Origin: Spirosoma arboris
GTDB taxonomy: Bacteria > Bacteroidota > Bacteroidia > Cytophagales > Spirosomataceae
DNA: 64,000 nucleotides
NCBI RefSeq assembly: GCF_009754945.1
Contig: NZ_WPIN01000002.1
Location: 744,001-808,000, forward strand
Direction: 5' to 3'
The notes under the pieces were generated by a model. It ran no database searches and was not told where the DNA came from. It saw only the letters and a program-made list of their open reading frames with translations. The position numbers and the translations under genes are program-made. Shown in pieces: positions 18,824 through 28,863 of the stretch; within the stretch, counting starts at the first letter, position 1; every line of letters begins with the position of its first letter.

Positions 18824-18910
18824 AAAAGATTCTGTGGATTCTATCGATTCCAGGAGTTTATCGCCCCACCAATGGCTCAGCATTATCAATAGAATCTACA
18901 GAATCTTTTT
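18824..18910 (-). terminator. Long-loop inverted repeat after the glycosidase gene
   Basis: AAAGATTCTGTGGATTCTAT (from 18825) pairs with ATAGAATCTACAGAATCTTT (to 18908) with one mismatch around a loop of about 44 bases. On the minus strand it ends in TTTTATT, so it probably terminates the gene at 18930. Confidence 0.6.
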
Positions 18911-18929
18911 TAACGGGCATTCTGCCTGA

Positions 18930-21900
18930 CTAATGCACTTTCAGAATTCTCCTAATAGTTCGATCAGTACCTTGATTTATTTCAAGCAGATAAATTCCGT
19001 ATGGGAGTGACGACAGATCGATCTTTTCGGAAAATGTGGTTTCACTTTTTTGCAGCGTAACCTGATGTCGGGAAACGCCCAGATTGGCATCAATCAGCTT
19101 GATAGCCACATCGCCTACATACGAGCTATTGAGCTGAACGGTTATATGATCTGTCGATGGATTTGGATAGACGCGTATCGATTCTGTGTCGGGTGAGTCG
19201 GCAGCTAATCGCGCGGCAATAGGATCGCCCGGAAAGACGAATATGGGTGTTTCGGTTAGCGTAAGCTTAACCTGGCTATTTGTAACTGGCACTACCTGCA
19301 AACCCATGGCATCATAGCCCGCCCTAGGGGTATATACCTTCGCAGTACCTGTTCCAATAGTTAGTGTATACTCACTTGTGCGCCCGACTTCATCTGGAAC
19401 CCAGAGCACATAGATAGATTGCCCATTAAGTTCGTATCTATCGACGTTCGGATTTGTACTCAATGACTCCTTAAATACATAGTTGCCAATGAGTTTTTTT
19501 GCCTGATAGAAATAGTCAGCGGTGGTTTTGCGAGTGAAGTCAGGATTTAAAAAGCCCATTGAGCTGAATTGAGTGGAACTAGCTAGATTCAAATCATAGG
19601 TCTGATAAAAATCGACTCGAGCTACTCCTTCCCGACCATATAAAAGGGCCGTCCTCAGATTCCAATCGGCCTGGGTAGTTGTCACTGGTTTATTGCCAAT
19701 GGCAATGGTGTGGAGTGGACTTCCCTGATTAAGGTCATAACCCGTTTCTGACACATAAACCGGCATATCGTAGCAGGCATCATGCGCTAGTTTCAGAACA
19801 TTTCGGACTACCTGAGTCGCAACCGATAGTTCAGGCGCTGTTCCCCGTGCCGACGCACCGCTACCACTTTGCATAGAATTAGAATTATCTGGGTAGAGGT
19901 GGTAATTGATAACGTCCCAGCAAAGATTGACTCGCCCGTTTGATTTGTACCCCCGAAACTCTTTGCACCAGTCGATCATACCCCGAATATAATCGGTACC
20001 ATTAGCTATCGAACACAGTCCTCCCATCACGACAGTCATAGTTGGGTCTGCATTTTTAACCCCAACACCATCACCCATTGTATTTTTATGCCCATCGTAA
20101 AAAGCCGACATATTAGCGGCATACTCACGACCAGTTTGATAGGCTATTCGCCCACGCCACCACTTATCCCGCTCATTGTCGCACTCAATAAAACTAATTA
20201 GCCCAAGACCAATTTTCACAACATTGGGCGGGTCATTGGTCCAACGGGGATTAGTATTTACTTTAACCAAAGCGGGGTTCACCGACTTATTTTTCCCATA
20301 GCGGGCAGCATACTGAAACGCCACTTTCGCTTGTTCGATATAGGAGAACGGGTCTGTATAGTCTTTACCATAACGAAGTGGTACATTATCACTTCCTTGC
20401 TGATCGGCGGGATAGGTTGCATTCATCCAGGGTGTCATATCTTTCAGGCAAGCCATAACCTGAATGCCATCCGTTTTGCAGCGCTCATACATAAGGTCAT
20501 AATTCCAGCCACCAGAGTGGGTTGGATTAAAGGTATAATTACCCTCCGTCAACTCCAGTTTTTCCCAATCCATATAGTGACGCATCACCCCGAATGACTG
20601 CATAGCTTTCACTTTAGGGGCCGAAATACCCGATACACCTGTCTGATAAAAATCCCATTCAAATCCATTTACACCGATCAGATTCTTAAATGTTGGGGTC
20701 TTTTTTGGTAATGCGCTTGCTGGTGCACTACCAGCCTTATACGTTCCGTAGAGTTCGATTTCACGCGGCCATATATCAGTTGCATTGATGACCAGATAAC
20801 GCGCACCGGTGATCACTTTGTCGAGCAGAAATTTAGCGTCTCCCGCTGTGTTTCGGGTAGGGTATGGACCTACCCAAGTCTCGAATTCCAGGCCCTGAAA
20901 CTGAGTGAGTTCGATACGTTTCCAGTCGCTGGTGATGATAGACAGTCGCATTGGACTGGCAGAATTACTTCCATTGCCATCATATAACTTAATGGCTTTA
21001 ATATCCATTGTCTCGCCAGCTTGTAAGGGATAGTAGGCATCATAATTAGACAGAACTTTACCCCAGCCCGATTGCACTTCGTTGGTTGTATTTCCATCAA
21101 ATAGGGTAGCCAAACTACTGCCAGCATTGTTCAGTTGGTACCATCGACTGGCATCAATCGGAATTTTATCGCCCAATATGACAGGATCAGGCACATCATC
21201 AGCCGGGTGTCCATATACTCGAATTTTAATCGGTATTGCGTTACAATACTTATGAATTACGATGGCATCAGCTACTACCGTTGGAAAATTCAGCTCTTGC
21301 CATTTCAGGTATTCTCCTCCAGTAAAGGAACCAAGAAGCGTTTTCTGCGTGCCAAAGACGGCATAAATCAACGCAGGCGTACTCGAAAACTCATCTGTAC
21401 CGTCGTACAACTCCAGTTTAGTCAGCCTGCTTCTGGCGGCTAACTTGAGTGTCAGATCCATCCATCTACAATTCTTATTACTCCAGTCTGCTTGCACCAG
21501 GCTAGTCATATTATCATTGAGGTAAGGAGCGTAACTCTGTGTAGTTGGTAGGCTCGATGCAACACTCTTTACAATCACCCGCTCCTGAGCGTACAAAATG
21601 GCGTCGAGCGGATCGTCGGGCAATACTTTTCCATACGCTCGAATCTTGACGGGTATATTATTTGCGTATTTATGAATTACGATACTCTCAGCAACCAGCG
21701 GCTCCTTCAATGGATAGGATACAAACTCCATGTATTTATCGCCCGTGAAGGTACCAATCAAGGTTTTTGTTTTCTCATTTAACGCATATATCTGGGCAGG
21801 TGCCGATTCAAACGTTCCTTCAGCATCATATAAATCCAGTTTAGTCAGTAAACTCTTCTTCGTGAATTTGACCGTAACATCCGTCCATTGAGAATTAGAA

Positions 21901-22490
21901 GGTTGCCAGTAGCTAGGCACCAGGTTATTTAGGTCATCGTTTAGGTAAGCCGAATAATCCTGACCAGTTACCGGCTTGTCCTTTGCTGAAGAAAATGTTA
22001 GCAGGTCGAGTGGACGGGGAATAGTAGTCGTTGTCGTAATGGGCTCGCCAAATGCTCTAATTTTTTGTGGAATATTGTTGCCATATTTATAAATCATAAT
22101 AGCATCGGCCACAACCGGCTGAAACGGTGTGAGTGTTACCCAGTTCATATAGGTAGAGCCATCAAAAGAGCCAATCAGTACCCGTTGGGTGCCATTCATG
22201 GCGTAAAGCAAAGCGGGTTGATCTGGAAACGACCCATCGAAGTCGTACAGCGACAGGCTGGATATCAGACTTTTTTTCTCTAGCTTGAGTTTTACCTGCA
22301 CCCATTTAGAATTGTCTGACCATGCGCTCTGCACCAGCTTATTAAGGTCGTCGGAGAGCCAGGGGGAATAATCCTGTCCCGTATTTTCGCTAGGAGTAAT
22401 CGATACAATTTTGAGCCGGACAGGGGCTGGTGCAGTTTTTCCTACAATAGTGATTAACATTAATAAGGCAGCGAGTAGTAATCTAATCAT
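18930..22490 (-). CDS. Large secreted GH-A-type glycosidase-like protein, T9SS cargo
   Basis: 1186 residues with signal peptide MIRLLLAALLMLITIVGKTA. Three copies of a 110-130-residue discoidin-like module follow (about 30-430; each has YSPWLSDDLN, YDFDGSFPDQPALLYA, YGNNIPQKIRAFG-like blocks), then a fourth diverged copy (about 440-590). A TIM-barrel-like region (about 605-1000) starts IGVNGFEWDF; GLISFIECDNERDKWW and MPVYVSETGYDLNQG carry Glu residues placed like the acid/base and nucleophile of clan GH-A enzymes. After a short beta domain the last 80 residues are a T9SS type A sorting domain (IRVYPNPSTDHITVQL, LPYGIYLLEI). Probably a secreted polysaccharide-acting enzyme; the substrate is unknown. 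Confidence 0.8.
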   Translation of the reverse strand: MIRLLLAALLMLITIVGKTAPAPVRLKIVSITPSENTGQDYSPWLSDDLNKLVQSAWSDNSKWVQVKLKLEKKSLISSLSLYDFDGSFPDQPALLYAMNGTQRVLIGSFDGSTYMNWVTLTPFQPVVADAIMIYKYGNNIPQKIRAFGEPITTTTTIPRPLDLLTFSSAKDKPVTGQDYSAYLNDDLNNLVPSYWQPSNSQWTDVTVKFTKKSLLTKLDLYDAEGTFESAPAQIYALNEKTKTLIGTFTGDKYMEFVSYPLKEPLVAESIVIHKYANNIPVKIRAYGKVLPDDPLDAILYAQERVIVKSVASSLPTTQSYAPYLNDNMTSLVQADWSNKNCRWMDLTLKLAARSRLTKLELYDGTDEFSSTPALIYAVFGTQKTLLGSFTGGEYLKWQELNFPTVVADAIVIHKYCNAIPIKIRVYGHPADDVPDPVILGDKIPIDASRWYQLNNAGSSLATLFDGNTTNEVQSGWGKVLSNYDAYYPLQAGETMDIKAIKLYDGNGSNSASPMRLSIITSDWKRIELTQFQGLEFETWVGPYPTRNTAGDAKFLLDKVITGARYLVINATDIWPREIELYGTYKAGSAPASALPKKTPTFKNLIGVNGFEWDFYQTGVSGISAPKVKAMQSFGVMRHYMDWEKLELTEGNYTFNPTHSGGWNYDLMYERCKTDGIQVMACLKDMTPWMNATYPADQQGSDNVPLRYGKDYTDPFSYIEQAKVAFQYAARYGKNKSVNPALVKVNTNPRWTNDPPNVVKIGLGLISFIECDNERDKWWRGRIAYQTGREYAANMSAFYDGHKNTMGDGVGVKNADPTMTVVMGGLCSIANGTDYIRGMIDWCKEFRGYKSNGRVNLCWDVINYHLYPDNSNSMQSGSGASARGTAPELSVATQVVRNVLKLAHDACYDMPVYVSETGYDLNQGSPLHTIAIGNKPVTTTQADWNLRTALLYGREGVARVDFYQTYDLNLASSTQFSSMGFLNPDFTRKTTADYFYQAKKLIGNYVFKESLSTNPNVDRYELNGQSIYVLWVPDEVGRTSEYTLTIGTGTAKVYTPRAGYDAMGLQVVPVTNSQVKLTLTETPIFVFPGDPIAARLAADSPDTESIRVYPNPSTDHITVQLNSSYVGDVAIKLIDANLGVSRHQVTLQKSETTFSEKIDLSSLPYGIYLLEINQGTDRTIRRILKVH

Positions 22491-22639
22491 ATGGGTTAGT
22501 TTATGTTATCTATTTACCAATAAAATATACTCCAATAAACAGCAAACGCCTTGATAATCTGCCGGTTAAAAGCAATACATCAAACCTTGTAAATATAATG
22601 ATTTTGCAATCCGGTTCTTAAAACCCATACCTCTTTTAC

Positions 22640-22670
22640 TTGCATTCTTCCCAAATTGGTACGAAATTTG
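22640..22670 (+). promoter_or_regulatory. Bacteroidota-type promoter for the gene at 22690
   Basis: TTG at 22640-22642 and GAAATTTG at 22663-22670 are 20 bases apart, close to the Bacteroidota consensus TTG-N19-TAnnTTTG with one mismatch in the -7 box. A good ribosome-binding site (TAAGGAA) and the ATG follow within 20 bases. Confidence 0.5.
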
Positions 22671-22689
22671 TCATCCGCTAAGGAAATTC

Positions 22690-23073
22690 ATGAAGCAACC
22701 CCGTGTCATACAACGCCTTTCCAGTCTTGCGCTGGCGATCCTGCTGCTGTTCACAGCTGTTTGGGGTCATGGCAATGTGACCCAGGCTAAGATAGCGGCA
22801 GTCCACAAAGCAGTTACCGAACAGGGAAAGTCGGGCAAAGCGACCGATGCTCCTCCCGTTGCGAAACTAAGCGCGGCTCAATTTGAAGCAGTGGTTACAC
22901 CTGCGATTCAATTGGGTGAGTCAGGCCAGAGCGCCTTTCTGCTTCCTGCACCTACACTCCTGATTTTGCTGCTGTTGAGCGTACCGCTATTGCGGTTTTT
23001 CACGTTTCCGCATTTCTATTTCTCTTATTTCAAGCACGTTTTTGGCCATCATATTGCCACAAATGCCCCTTAG
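22690..23073 (+). CDS. Small two-helix membrane protein upstream of secDF
   Basis: 127 residues. The first 30 residues contain a hydrophobic segment (LALAILLLFTAVWGHG) that may be a signal peptide. A polar stretch of about 55 residues rich in Ala, Lys and Gln follows, then a second helix (PAPTLLILLLLSVPLLRFF) and a His/Phe-rich tail (FPHFYFSYFKHVFGHH). The start is fixed by TAAGGAA seven bases before the ATG. It lies 134 bp upstream of secDF on the same strand and might be co-transcribed. No family recognised. Confidence 0.65.
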   Translation: MKQPRVIQRLSSLALAILLLFTAVWGHGNVTQAKIAAVHKAVTEQGKSGKATDAPPVAKLSAAQFEAVVTPAIQLGESGQSAFLLPAPTLLILLLLSVPLLRFFTFPHFYFSYFKHVFGHHIATNAP

Positions 23074-23206
23074 AGTACGTGTTTAGGCTAAGTCCAAAGG
23101 CCCAACTTATTCCTTTCTTCGAGTCAACGTTTCCCACGAGTTGGCTCCATTAGTTATCACCTTAGTAATTTATAGTCAAATCACGGACGTCGTCCTGTGT
23201 ATCTCA

Positions 23207-26200
23207 ATGCAAAACAAAACCGGAATTCTCATTCTGACAGGCGTCATTGCAGCCATCTGCATCTACTTCCTGTCATTTACGTTCGTTTCTCGGAACATAA
23301 AATCCGATGCCGAGGCCTACGCTACTAACAAGGCGGGTGTAGTTGATCGTAATAAAAAACAGCATTATCTCGATTCACTCTGGAAAGAACCCGTTTATCT
23401 GGGAAGTACCCTCCAGGAAGTAACCGAACGCGAATTAGGCTTAGGTCTTGATCTGCAAGGTGGTATGCACGTTGTTTTGGAAGTATCGCCTGCCGATATT
23501 CTCCGTAGCCTGTCGGGAAACAACCGCGATCCTAAATTCAATCAGGCGTTGAAACAAGCACTGGAAGATCAGAAAACAAGCAATACCAGCTTTGTTGACC
23601 TGTTCGCCAGTGCGTTTAAGAAACTGGCTCCAGATACCAAACTGGCATCTGTATTTGCTACCAGCGCGAACCGGAGCAAAATCAACTTTCAGTCATCGGA
23701 TACCGAAGTACGGAAGTTGTTGAACGATGAAGTAAACGGCGCTACTACCCGTGCGTTTCAGATTATTCAGGCACGGGTTGACAAATTTGGTGTAGCCAAC
23801 CCAAACATCCAGCGATTGCCAGGTTCGGGCCGGATTCAGATTGAATTACCAGGCGTTGACAATCCAGATCGTATCCGTCGTCTGTTAACAGGAGCGGCTA
23901 AACTTGAGTTTACGGAAGTTTATCGTCTAAATGAACTGGCTCCGGCTATTGAAGGTATCGGTGCTTATCTATTAGCTCAGGAAGCAGCTCGCAAAGCGGC
24001 CATCAAAACGACGGCACCTGCTACAGGTTCAGCTGCTAAAGGAACATCGAGCCTCGAATCGCAACTGGCACAGGGTAGCAAGAAAGATTCGACCGCGAAG
24101 AATGATACGGCTGCCGCAGCTGCTCAGGGTACGGCTCTGACTCAGTTGTTTTTACCAGTTGGCCAGGACCAATTGGGTGTTTATTTGAAAGACACTGCTC
24201 GTGCCAATGCGGTACTGAATGCGCCTGAAGTGAGAGGTCTGTTCCCTGCCGACGCAGTTTTTGCCTGGGATCGGAAGACATTCAAAGCAACGGATGGCAA
24301 AGAAATTCTGCCGCTTTATTTTCTAAAAAAGGTTGGAGGCCGTGCTCCACTTGAAGGGGATGTAATCACTGATGCTGCCAATGATTACGATGATCGTGGC
24401 CGTCCGGAAGTGACAATGAATATGAACCCTGAAGGTGCCCGTAAATGGAAAAACCTGACGGCGGCAAACGTAGGTCGTCCCGTTGCTATTTTGCTGGATA
24501 ACCTGGTGTACACAGCACCAAACGTACAAAACGAAATTCCAAACGGACGTTCGAGTATCTCGGGTAACTTCACCGTAGAAGAAACCAAAGATATGGCCAA
24601 CGTACTGAAAGCAGGTAAGTTGCCAGCCCCAACCAACATCGTTGAAGAAAGCGTTGTCGGTGCTACACTGGGTTCTGAAGCTGTAAGTGCGGGTGTCCTT
24701 TCGTCTATTGTGGGTATTTTGTTAGTATTAGGTTTTGTAGTTTTCTACTACAATCGTGCTGGTCTTATTGCTGACCTTGCTCTCATCGTCAACCTGTTCT
24801 TCTTATTAGGCGTAATGGCCTCGCTAGGAGCTGTATTGACCATGCCTGGTATTGCCGGGATCGTACTTTCCATTGGTATGGCCGTTGATGCTAACGTACT
24901 AATTTTCGAACGGATCAAGGAAGAGCTAGCTGAAGGAAAAGGCTTTAAAGTAGCTGTTGCCGATGGCTTTAAGAATGCTATGTCGTCGATTATCGACTCG
25001 AACGTAACGACTTTCCTAACGGGTATCGTTTTGTTTATCTTCGGAACGGGTCTGATTCTTGGTTTCGCAACTACGCTGATTATCGGTATTCTGACTTCTC
25101 TGTTCGCGGCTATCTTCATTACCCGCCTGATTCTGGAATACTATATCCGCAATGGTCAGACGCTGACCTTCTCGTCGTCCTGGGCTAAGAATCTGTTTGC
25201 AGATTCTAACTTCGATTTCGTTTCGCGTCGGAAATTGTACTACACCGTTTCATCGGTAATCATCGCAGCTGGTATTATTTCGGCTGTTTTCAGAGGCTTC
25301 GGTCTGGGTGTTGACTTCAAGGGCGGTCGCTCATATGTTATCCGCTTTGAGAAGGCGGTAAGTACAGATGAAGTACGTAACTCACTGGAAAGTGTATTAG
25401 GCTCATCACCTGAGGTTAAAACCTATGGTGGTACGGGTATTGGTTCTAGCCAGGTGAAAGTAACAACGCCTTACCTAATTGACGATAATTCGCAGGGAGC
25501 TGACAAGAAGGCCGAAGCTACTATTTACAAAGGTCTGAGCAGCATTAAAGGCAATCCGGCTAAAATCGAGAGCTCACAGAAAGTTGGTCCAACCATTGCT
25601 TACGACATTTTAACGTCGGCACTTTGGTCGATTCTGTTAGCCGTAGCGGTTGTATTTATCTATATTCTGATCCGGTTCAAGAAGCTTGCCTTCGGTTATG
25701 GTGCGGTTGTGGCCATGTTCCACGACGTACTGATTATCCTGGCTATCTTCACCTTCTTCAACGGTCTGTTGCCATTCTCTCTGGATGTTGACCAGGCCTT
25801 TGTGGGTGCCCTGCTGACGATCATGGGTTACTCTATGAACGATACCGTTGTGGTATTTGACCGGGTTCGTGAATATCTTGCCGAAAACAAAGGCAAGAAA
25901 GAAAGCATCCCGACCATTATCAACAACGCGCTGAATAGTACGTTGAGCCGCACAGCGGTAACTGGTTTCTCGACCATTCTGGTCTTGTTAGTACTCTTTA
26001 TCTTCGGTGGCGAAACCATTCGGGGTTTCTCGTTCGCTATGTTAATTGGTGTAATCGTAGGTACTTATTCGTCGCTGTTCGTTGCTACGCCGATTGTGGT
26101 TGATGCGCTAAGCCGCGATCAGGAAAAAGATACGGTTGTACCAACGATCAGCGAGAAGAAAACAGGCTTTGACGCAATCCCAGCTGATTTTACAACGGCT

Positions 26201-26281
26201 GCTCCTGCAACGCCTGAAGAGTTCACCGCTAAAAAGGAGAAGAAAGAGAAGAAGCCATTAATTCGGCCTTCGCAATCGTAA
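23207..26281 (+). CDS. secDF: Fused protein translocase subunit SecDF
   Basis: 1024 residues from MQNKTGILILTGVIAAICIY; the frame is open 22 codons upstream but lacks membrane-start features there. SecD and SecF are joined in one chain, as is usual in Bacteroidota. The SecD half has LGLGLDLQGGMHVVLEV at about 88-104, a large periplasmic region and six membrane helices (about 500-680); the SecF half has GLGVDFKGGRSYVIRFE at about 700-716 and the second helix bundle with AVVAMFHDVLII and DTVVVFDRVREY. It uses proton-motive force to pull exported proteins through SecYEG. An Ala/Lys/Thr-rich insert (about 265-315) and a charged C-terminal tail vary in the family. Confidence 0.97.
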   Translation: MQNKTGILILTGVIAAICIYFLSFTFVSRNIKSDAEAYATNKAGVVDRNKKQHYLDSLWKEPVYLGSTLQEVTERELGLGLDLQGGMHVVLEVSPADILRSLSGNNRDPKFNQALKQALEDQKTSNTSFVDLFASAFKKLAPDTKLASVFATSANRSKINFQSSDTEVRKLLNDEVNGATTRAFQIIQARVDKFGVANPNIQRLPGSGRIQIELPGVDNPDRIRRLLTGAAKLEFTEVYRLNELAPAIEGIGAYLLAQEAARKAAIKTTAPATGSAAKGTSSLESQLAQGSKKDSTAKNDTAAAAAQGTALTQLFLPVGQDQLGVYLKDTARANAVLNAPEVRGLFPADAVFAWDRKTFKATDGKEILPLYFLKKVGGRAPLEGDVITDAANDYDDRGRPEVTMNMNPEGARKWKNLTAANVGRPVAILLDNLVYTAPNVQNEIPNGRSSISGNFTVEETKDMANVLKAGKLPAPTNIVEESVVGATLGSEAVSAGVLSSIVGILLVLGFVVFYYNRAGLIADLALIVNLFFLLGVMASLGAVLTMPGIAGIVLSIGMAVDANVLIFERIKEELAEGKGFKVAVADGFKNAMSSIIDSNVTTFLTGIVLFIFGTGLILGFATTLIIGILTSLFAAIFITRLILEYYIRNGQTLTFSSSWAKNLFADSNFDFVSRRKLYYTVSSVIIAAGIISAVFRGFGLGVDFKGGRSYVIRFEKAVSTDEVRNSLESVLGSSPEVKTYGGTGIGSSQVKVTTPYLIDDNSQGADKKAEATIYKGLSSIKGNPAKIESSQKVGPTIAYDILTSALWSILLAVAVVFIYILIRFKKLAFGYGAVVAMFHDVLIILAIFTFFNGLLPFSLDVDQAFVGALLTIMGYSMNDTVVVFDRVREYLAENKGKKESIPTIINNALNSTLSRTAVTGFSTILVLLVLFIFGGETIRGFSFAMLIGVIVGTYSSLFVATPIVVDALSRDQEKDTVVPTISEKKTGFDAIPADFTTAAPATPEEFTAKKEKKEKKPLIRPSQS

Positions 26282-26291
26282 TACAAAGGTG

Positions 26292-26383
26292 AAAGAGTGA
26301 AAGAACGAAAGAGTGAAAGAGCGGAGGCCGTTTGGCAATTTTTTCGCGCTCTTTCACTCTTTCGTTCTTTCACTCTTTATTTT
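26292..26383. terminator. 32-bp perfect word palindrome after secDF
   Basis: Positions 26292-26323 and 26347-26378 are exact reverse complements with a 23-base loop. Each arm is itself built of GAAAGAGT/GAAAGAAC words in tandem, and TATTTTTTG follows. It starts 11 bases after the secDF stop and can terminate from either side. It belongs to the same class as 33754, 36025 and 39682. Confidence 0.75.
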
Positions 26384-26456
26384 TTGTATCTTTCCCAACG
26401 TTTTAACCTAAGATTATTTCTCCAAACGACACAATCACCAAACTCTATTTCCCTAC

Positions 26457-27959
26457 ATGGAAACTAAATTAAAACCTGTTGATACCAGTGTCTGGCGTAA
26501 AAAGCCCCTTGCGGCTTATGAGGCCGACATGAAAAAAAGTGAACTCAAGCGTGTACTCACTCGCTGGGGACTAACCTCACTCGGCATCGGTGCTGTTATC
26601 GGGGGGGGGATTTTTGTATTAACAGGTATTGCCGCCCACGACTGGGCTGGTCCAGCTTTAGCCTTGTCGTTTGTACTGGCCGGTGTAGCTTGTACGTTCG
26701 CGGCCCTTTGTTATGCAGAGTTTGCCTCTATCCTACCCGTAGAAGGTTCAGCTTATGCTTATTCTTATGGAACCGTCGGTGAAATTTTCGCCTGGCTTAT
26801 CGGCTGGAACCTGATTCTGGAATACATGATGGGGGCTACAACCGTAGCGGTGAGTTGGTCGGGTTATTTCGAGAAGTTACTCCATCTCTTTCATATTGAG
26901 CCACCTATCTGGCTAATGAACGATCCTGTTACAGCGCAGGAAAAAGCAGCAGCGCTTCGTGCTGCGGGCGTGGCTGTTCCTGACTTCTCTTTCGCCATGA
27001 ATCTCCCTGCTTTTCTGATTGTACTAGTCGTCACGTATATTCTGGTTAAGGGTATTAAAGAAGCCGCCAGCACGAATAACATCATCGTAATTGTGAAAGT
27101 AGCGGTCGTTATTTTCGTAATTATTGTCGGTGCGTTTTACGTAGATACCGCAAACTGGCACCCGTTCCTTCCTGAACCAGTTATTGACAGCACAGGGCAA
27201 CAACACTACGGTTTCAATGGTATTGTGACGGCAGCCAGTATCGTATTTTTCGCTTATATCGGCTTTGACGCTGTTTCGACGCAAGCCGGTGAAGCAATTA
27301 ACCCCAAGAAAGACGTACCCTTTGCGATTATCGCTTCGCTTGTTATCTGCACAGTGCTCTACATTCTCGTTTCACTTGTGTTAACAGGTATGGTGCCATT
27401 CAAGAGTCTTGATTTGAAAGCTCCCGTAGCGCAGGCATTTGCCGATAAAGGTTTAACCTGGGCCGTTTACATCATCACCATTGCCGCTCTGGGTGGTCTA
27501 ACATCTGTAATGCTGGTAATGATGCTCGGTCAGACACGGGTTTTCCTGGGTATGGCAAAAGATGGTTTGATTCCTCCGGGCTTGTTTGCAGCCATTCACC
27601 CTAAGTTTAAAACCCCCTGGAAAAGCACGATTCTGGTCGGTATCATTGTGTCTATCGTTGCTGCCTTAACGCCAATCGATAAAGTATCGGAGTTAACCAG
27701 CTCGGGAACACTGCTCGCTTTTGCCATGATTTGCGGTGCCGTTTGGTTGTTGCGGGTTCGGGAACCGAATTTGGAACGGCCTTATAAAACACCCGTTTTA
27801 CCCTTGATTGCTACATTGGGTATCTGTGCAAACCTGTATCTGATGTACAATCTGCGTACCGATACCAAAATATCGTTTGTGGTTTGGTGCATCATCGGCC
27901 TGATTGTTTATTTCACCTACAGTCGGAAGAATAGTCATCTGAATAAGCCACAGGAATAA
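26457..27959 (+). CDS. APC-family amino acid permease
   Basis: 500 residues, about 12 membrane helices. TM1 carries the APC signature GIGAVIGGGIFVLTGIAA; SAYAYSYGTVGEIFAWLIGW, YIGFDAVSTQAGEAINPKKD and LTSVMLVMMLGQTRVFLGMA are the usual YfnA/cationic amino acid transporter blocks. It imports amino acids with protons at the inner membrane; substrate not certain. The N-terminal tail (VDTSVWRKKPLAAYEADMKK) is typical. A run of nine G bases at 26601-26609 encodes the Gly triplet of TM1. A hairpin terminator follows. Confidence 0.92.
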   Translation: METKLKPVDTSVWRKKPLAAYEADMKKSELKRVLTRWGLTSLGIGAVIGGGIFVLTGIAAHDWAGPALALSFVLAGVACTFAALCYAEFASILPVEGSAYAYSYGTVGEIFAWLIGWNLILEYMMGATTVAVSWSGYFEKLLHLFHIEPPIWLMNDPVTAQEKAAALRAAGVAVPDFSFAMNLPAFLIVLVVTYILVKGIKEAASTNNIIVIVKVAVVIFVIIVGAFYVDTANWHPFLPEPVIDSTGQQHYGFNGIVTAASIVFFAYIGFDAVSTQAGEAINPKKDVPFAIIASLVICTVLYILVSLVLTGMVPFKSLDLKAPVAQAFADKGLTWAVYIITIAALGGLTSVMLVMMLGQTRVFLGMAKDGLIPPGLFAAIHPKFKTPWKSTILVGIIVSIVAALTPIDKVSELTSSGTLLAFAMICGAVWLLRVREPNLERPYKTPVLPLIATLGICANLYLMYNLRTDTKISFVVWCIIGLIVYFTYSRKNSHLNKPQE

Positions 27960-27986
27960 TTCCTGGTTTTAATAGTGCCATTTAAT

Positions 27987-28024
27987 GAAAATGCCCGCTA
28001 GCTTTAAGTTAGTGGGCATTTTTC
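27987..28024 (+). terminator. Intrinsic terminator of the permease gene
   Basis: GAAAATGCCCGCTAGC pairs with GTTAGTGGGCATTTTTC around a short loop; a T run ends the right arm. Confidence 0.8.
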
Positions 28025-28063
28025 ATTAGTCTATAGACTAAACAAGTGTAGTTTTGTTCTGCG

Positions 28064-28861
28064 ATGAATGGACAGGAATTATTCGGGTATGCTTCAGCTC
28101 TGGTAGTAGGCTTAGTGATCGGTCTGGCCGGGGGCGGAGGTTCTATTCTAACCATACCCATTTTTGTCTATATCTTCAGCATTCCTCCCATTCTGGCAAC
28201 GACCTATTCGCTGTTTGTTGTCGGGTCGACTTCATTGATAGGATCAATCAATCATATCTGGAAAAAACAGGTTGACCTCAACGTTACCGCTGCGTTTGCG
28301 CTACCTTCGTTCATCTCCGTCTACTTAAGCCGCCGATTTCTGGTTCCTGCCCTACCAGATCCCTTATTTCAATTCGAAAAGTTCCAGTTATCGAAGAGCG
28401 ACGCCATTTTATACTTCTTCGCTATTGTTATGGTAATTGCTGCTAGAGCTATGATCCGTAGTGACCGCCCGGAGCAAGGTGAAGCCGCCGACGGGCATCC
28501 ACGTTATGGCAGCCTGGCTCTGGATGGACTAGCGGTAGGCTTACTGACAGGAACTATTGGCGCTGGAGGGGGTTTCATAATTGTACCGATGTTAGTACTG
28601 ATGGCTGGCTTGTCAATCCATCGGGCCGTAGCAACTTCTGTTTTGATTATTGCTGTTAACTCGTTCGTTGGTTTTTTAGGTGATATTCATCATACAGGCT
28701 TAAACTGGAATTTTCTTCTGCCCTTTACGGGTTTATCCATAATCGGGATTTTTGCGGGAATGTATTTAGCCCGCTTCGTAGCCCCTGACCGACTAAAAAA
28801 AGGATTTGGCTGGTTTGTGTTGGTGGTTGCACTATACATGATTAGCCGGGAGATTTTATAA
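28064..28861 (+). CDS. TSUP/TauE-SafE family membrane transporter
   Basis: 265 residues with about eight membrane helices. The two pseudo-symmetrical halves each have the glycine-rich family motif: VVGLVIGLAGGGGSILTIPI near the start and AVGLLTGTIGAGGGFIIVPM near 160-179. Family members move sulfite, sulfonates or thiosulfate out of or into the cell. The next gene is a persulfide dioxygenase/rhodanese protein, so a role in exporting sulfite made from sulfide or persulfide oxidation is a reasonable inference. A 'word' inverted repeat fills the gap between them. Confidence 0.9.
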   Translation: MNGQELFGYASALVVGLVIGLAGGGGSILTIPIFVYIFSIPPILATTYSLFVVGSTSLIGSINHIWKKQVDLNVTAAFALPSFISVYLSRRFLVPALPDPLFQFEKFQLSKSDAILYFFAIVMVIAARAMIRSDRPEQGEAADGHPRYGSLALDGLAVGLLTGTIGAGGGFIIVPMLVLMAGLSIHRAVATSVLIIAVNSFVGFLGDIHHTGLNWNFLLPFTGLSIIGIFAGMYLARFVAPDRLKKGFGWFVLVVALYMISREIL

Positions 28862-28863
28862 AA

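Noticed and set aside
26119..26373. 84-codon minus-strand frame over the secDF 3' end
   Set aside because: It is made by the word palindrome and antisense of the SecDF tail, with no independent start signal.
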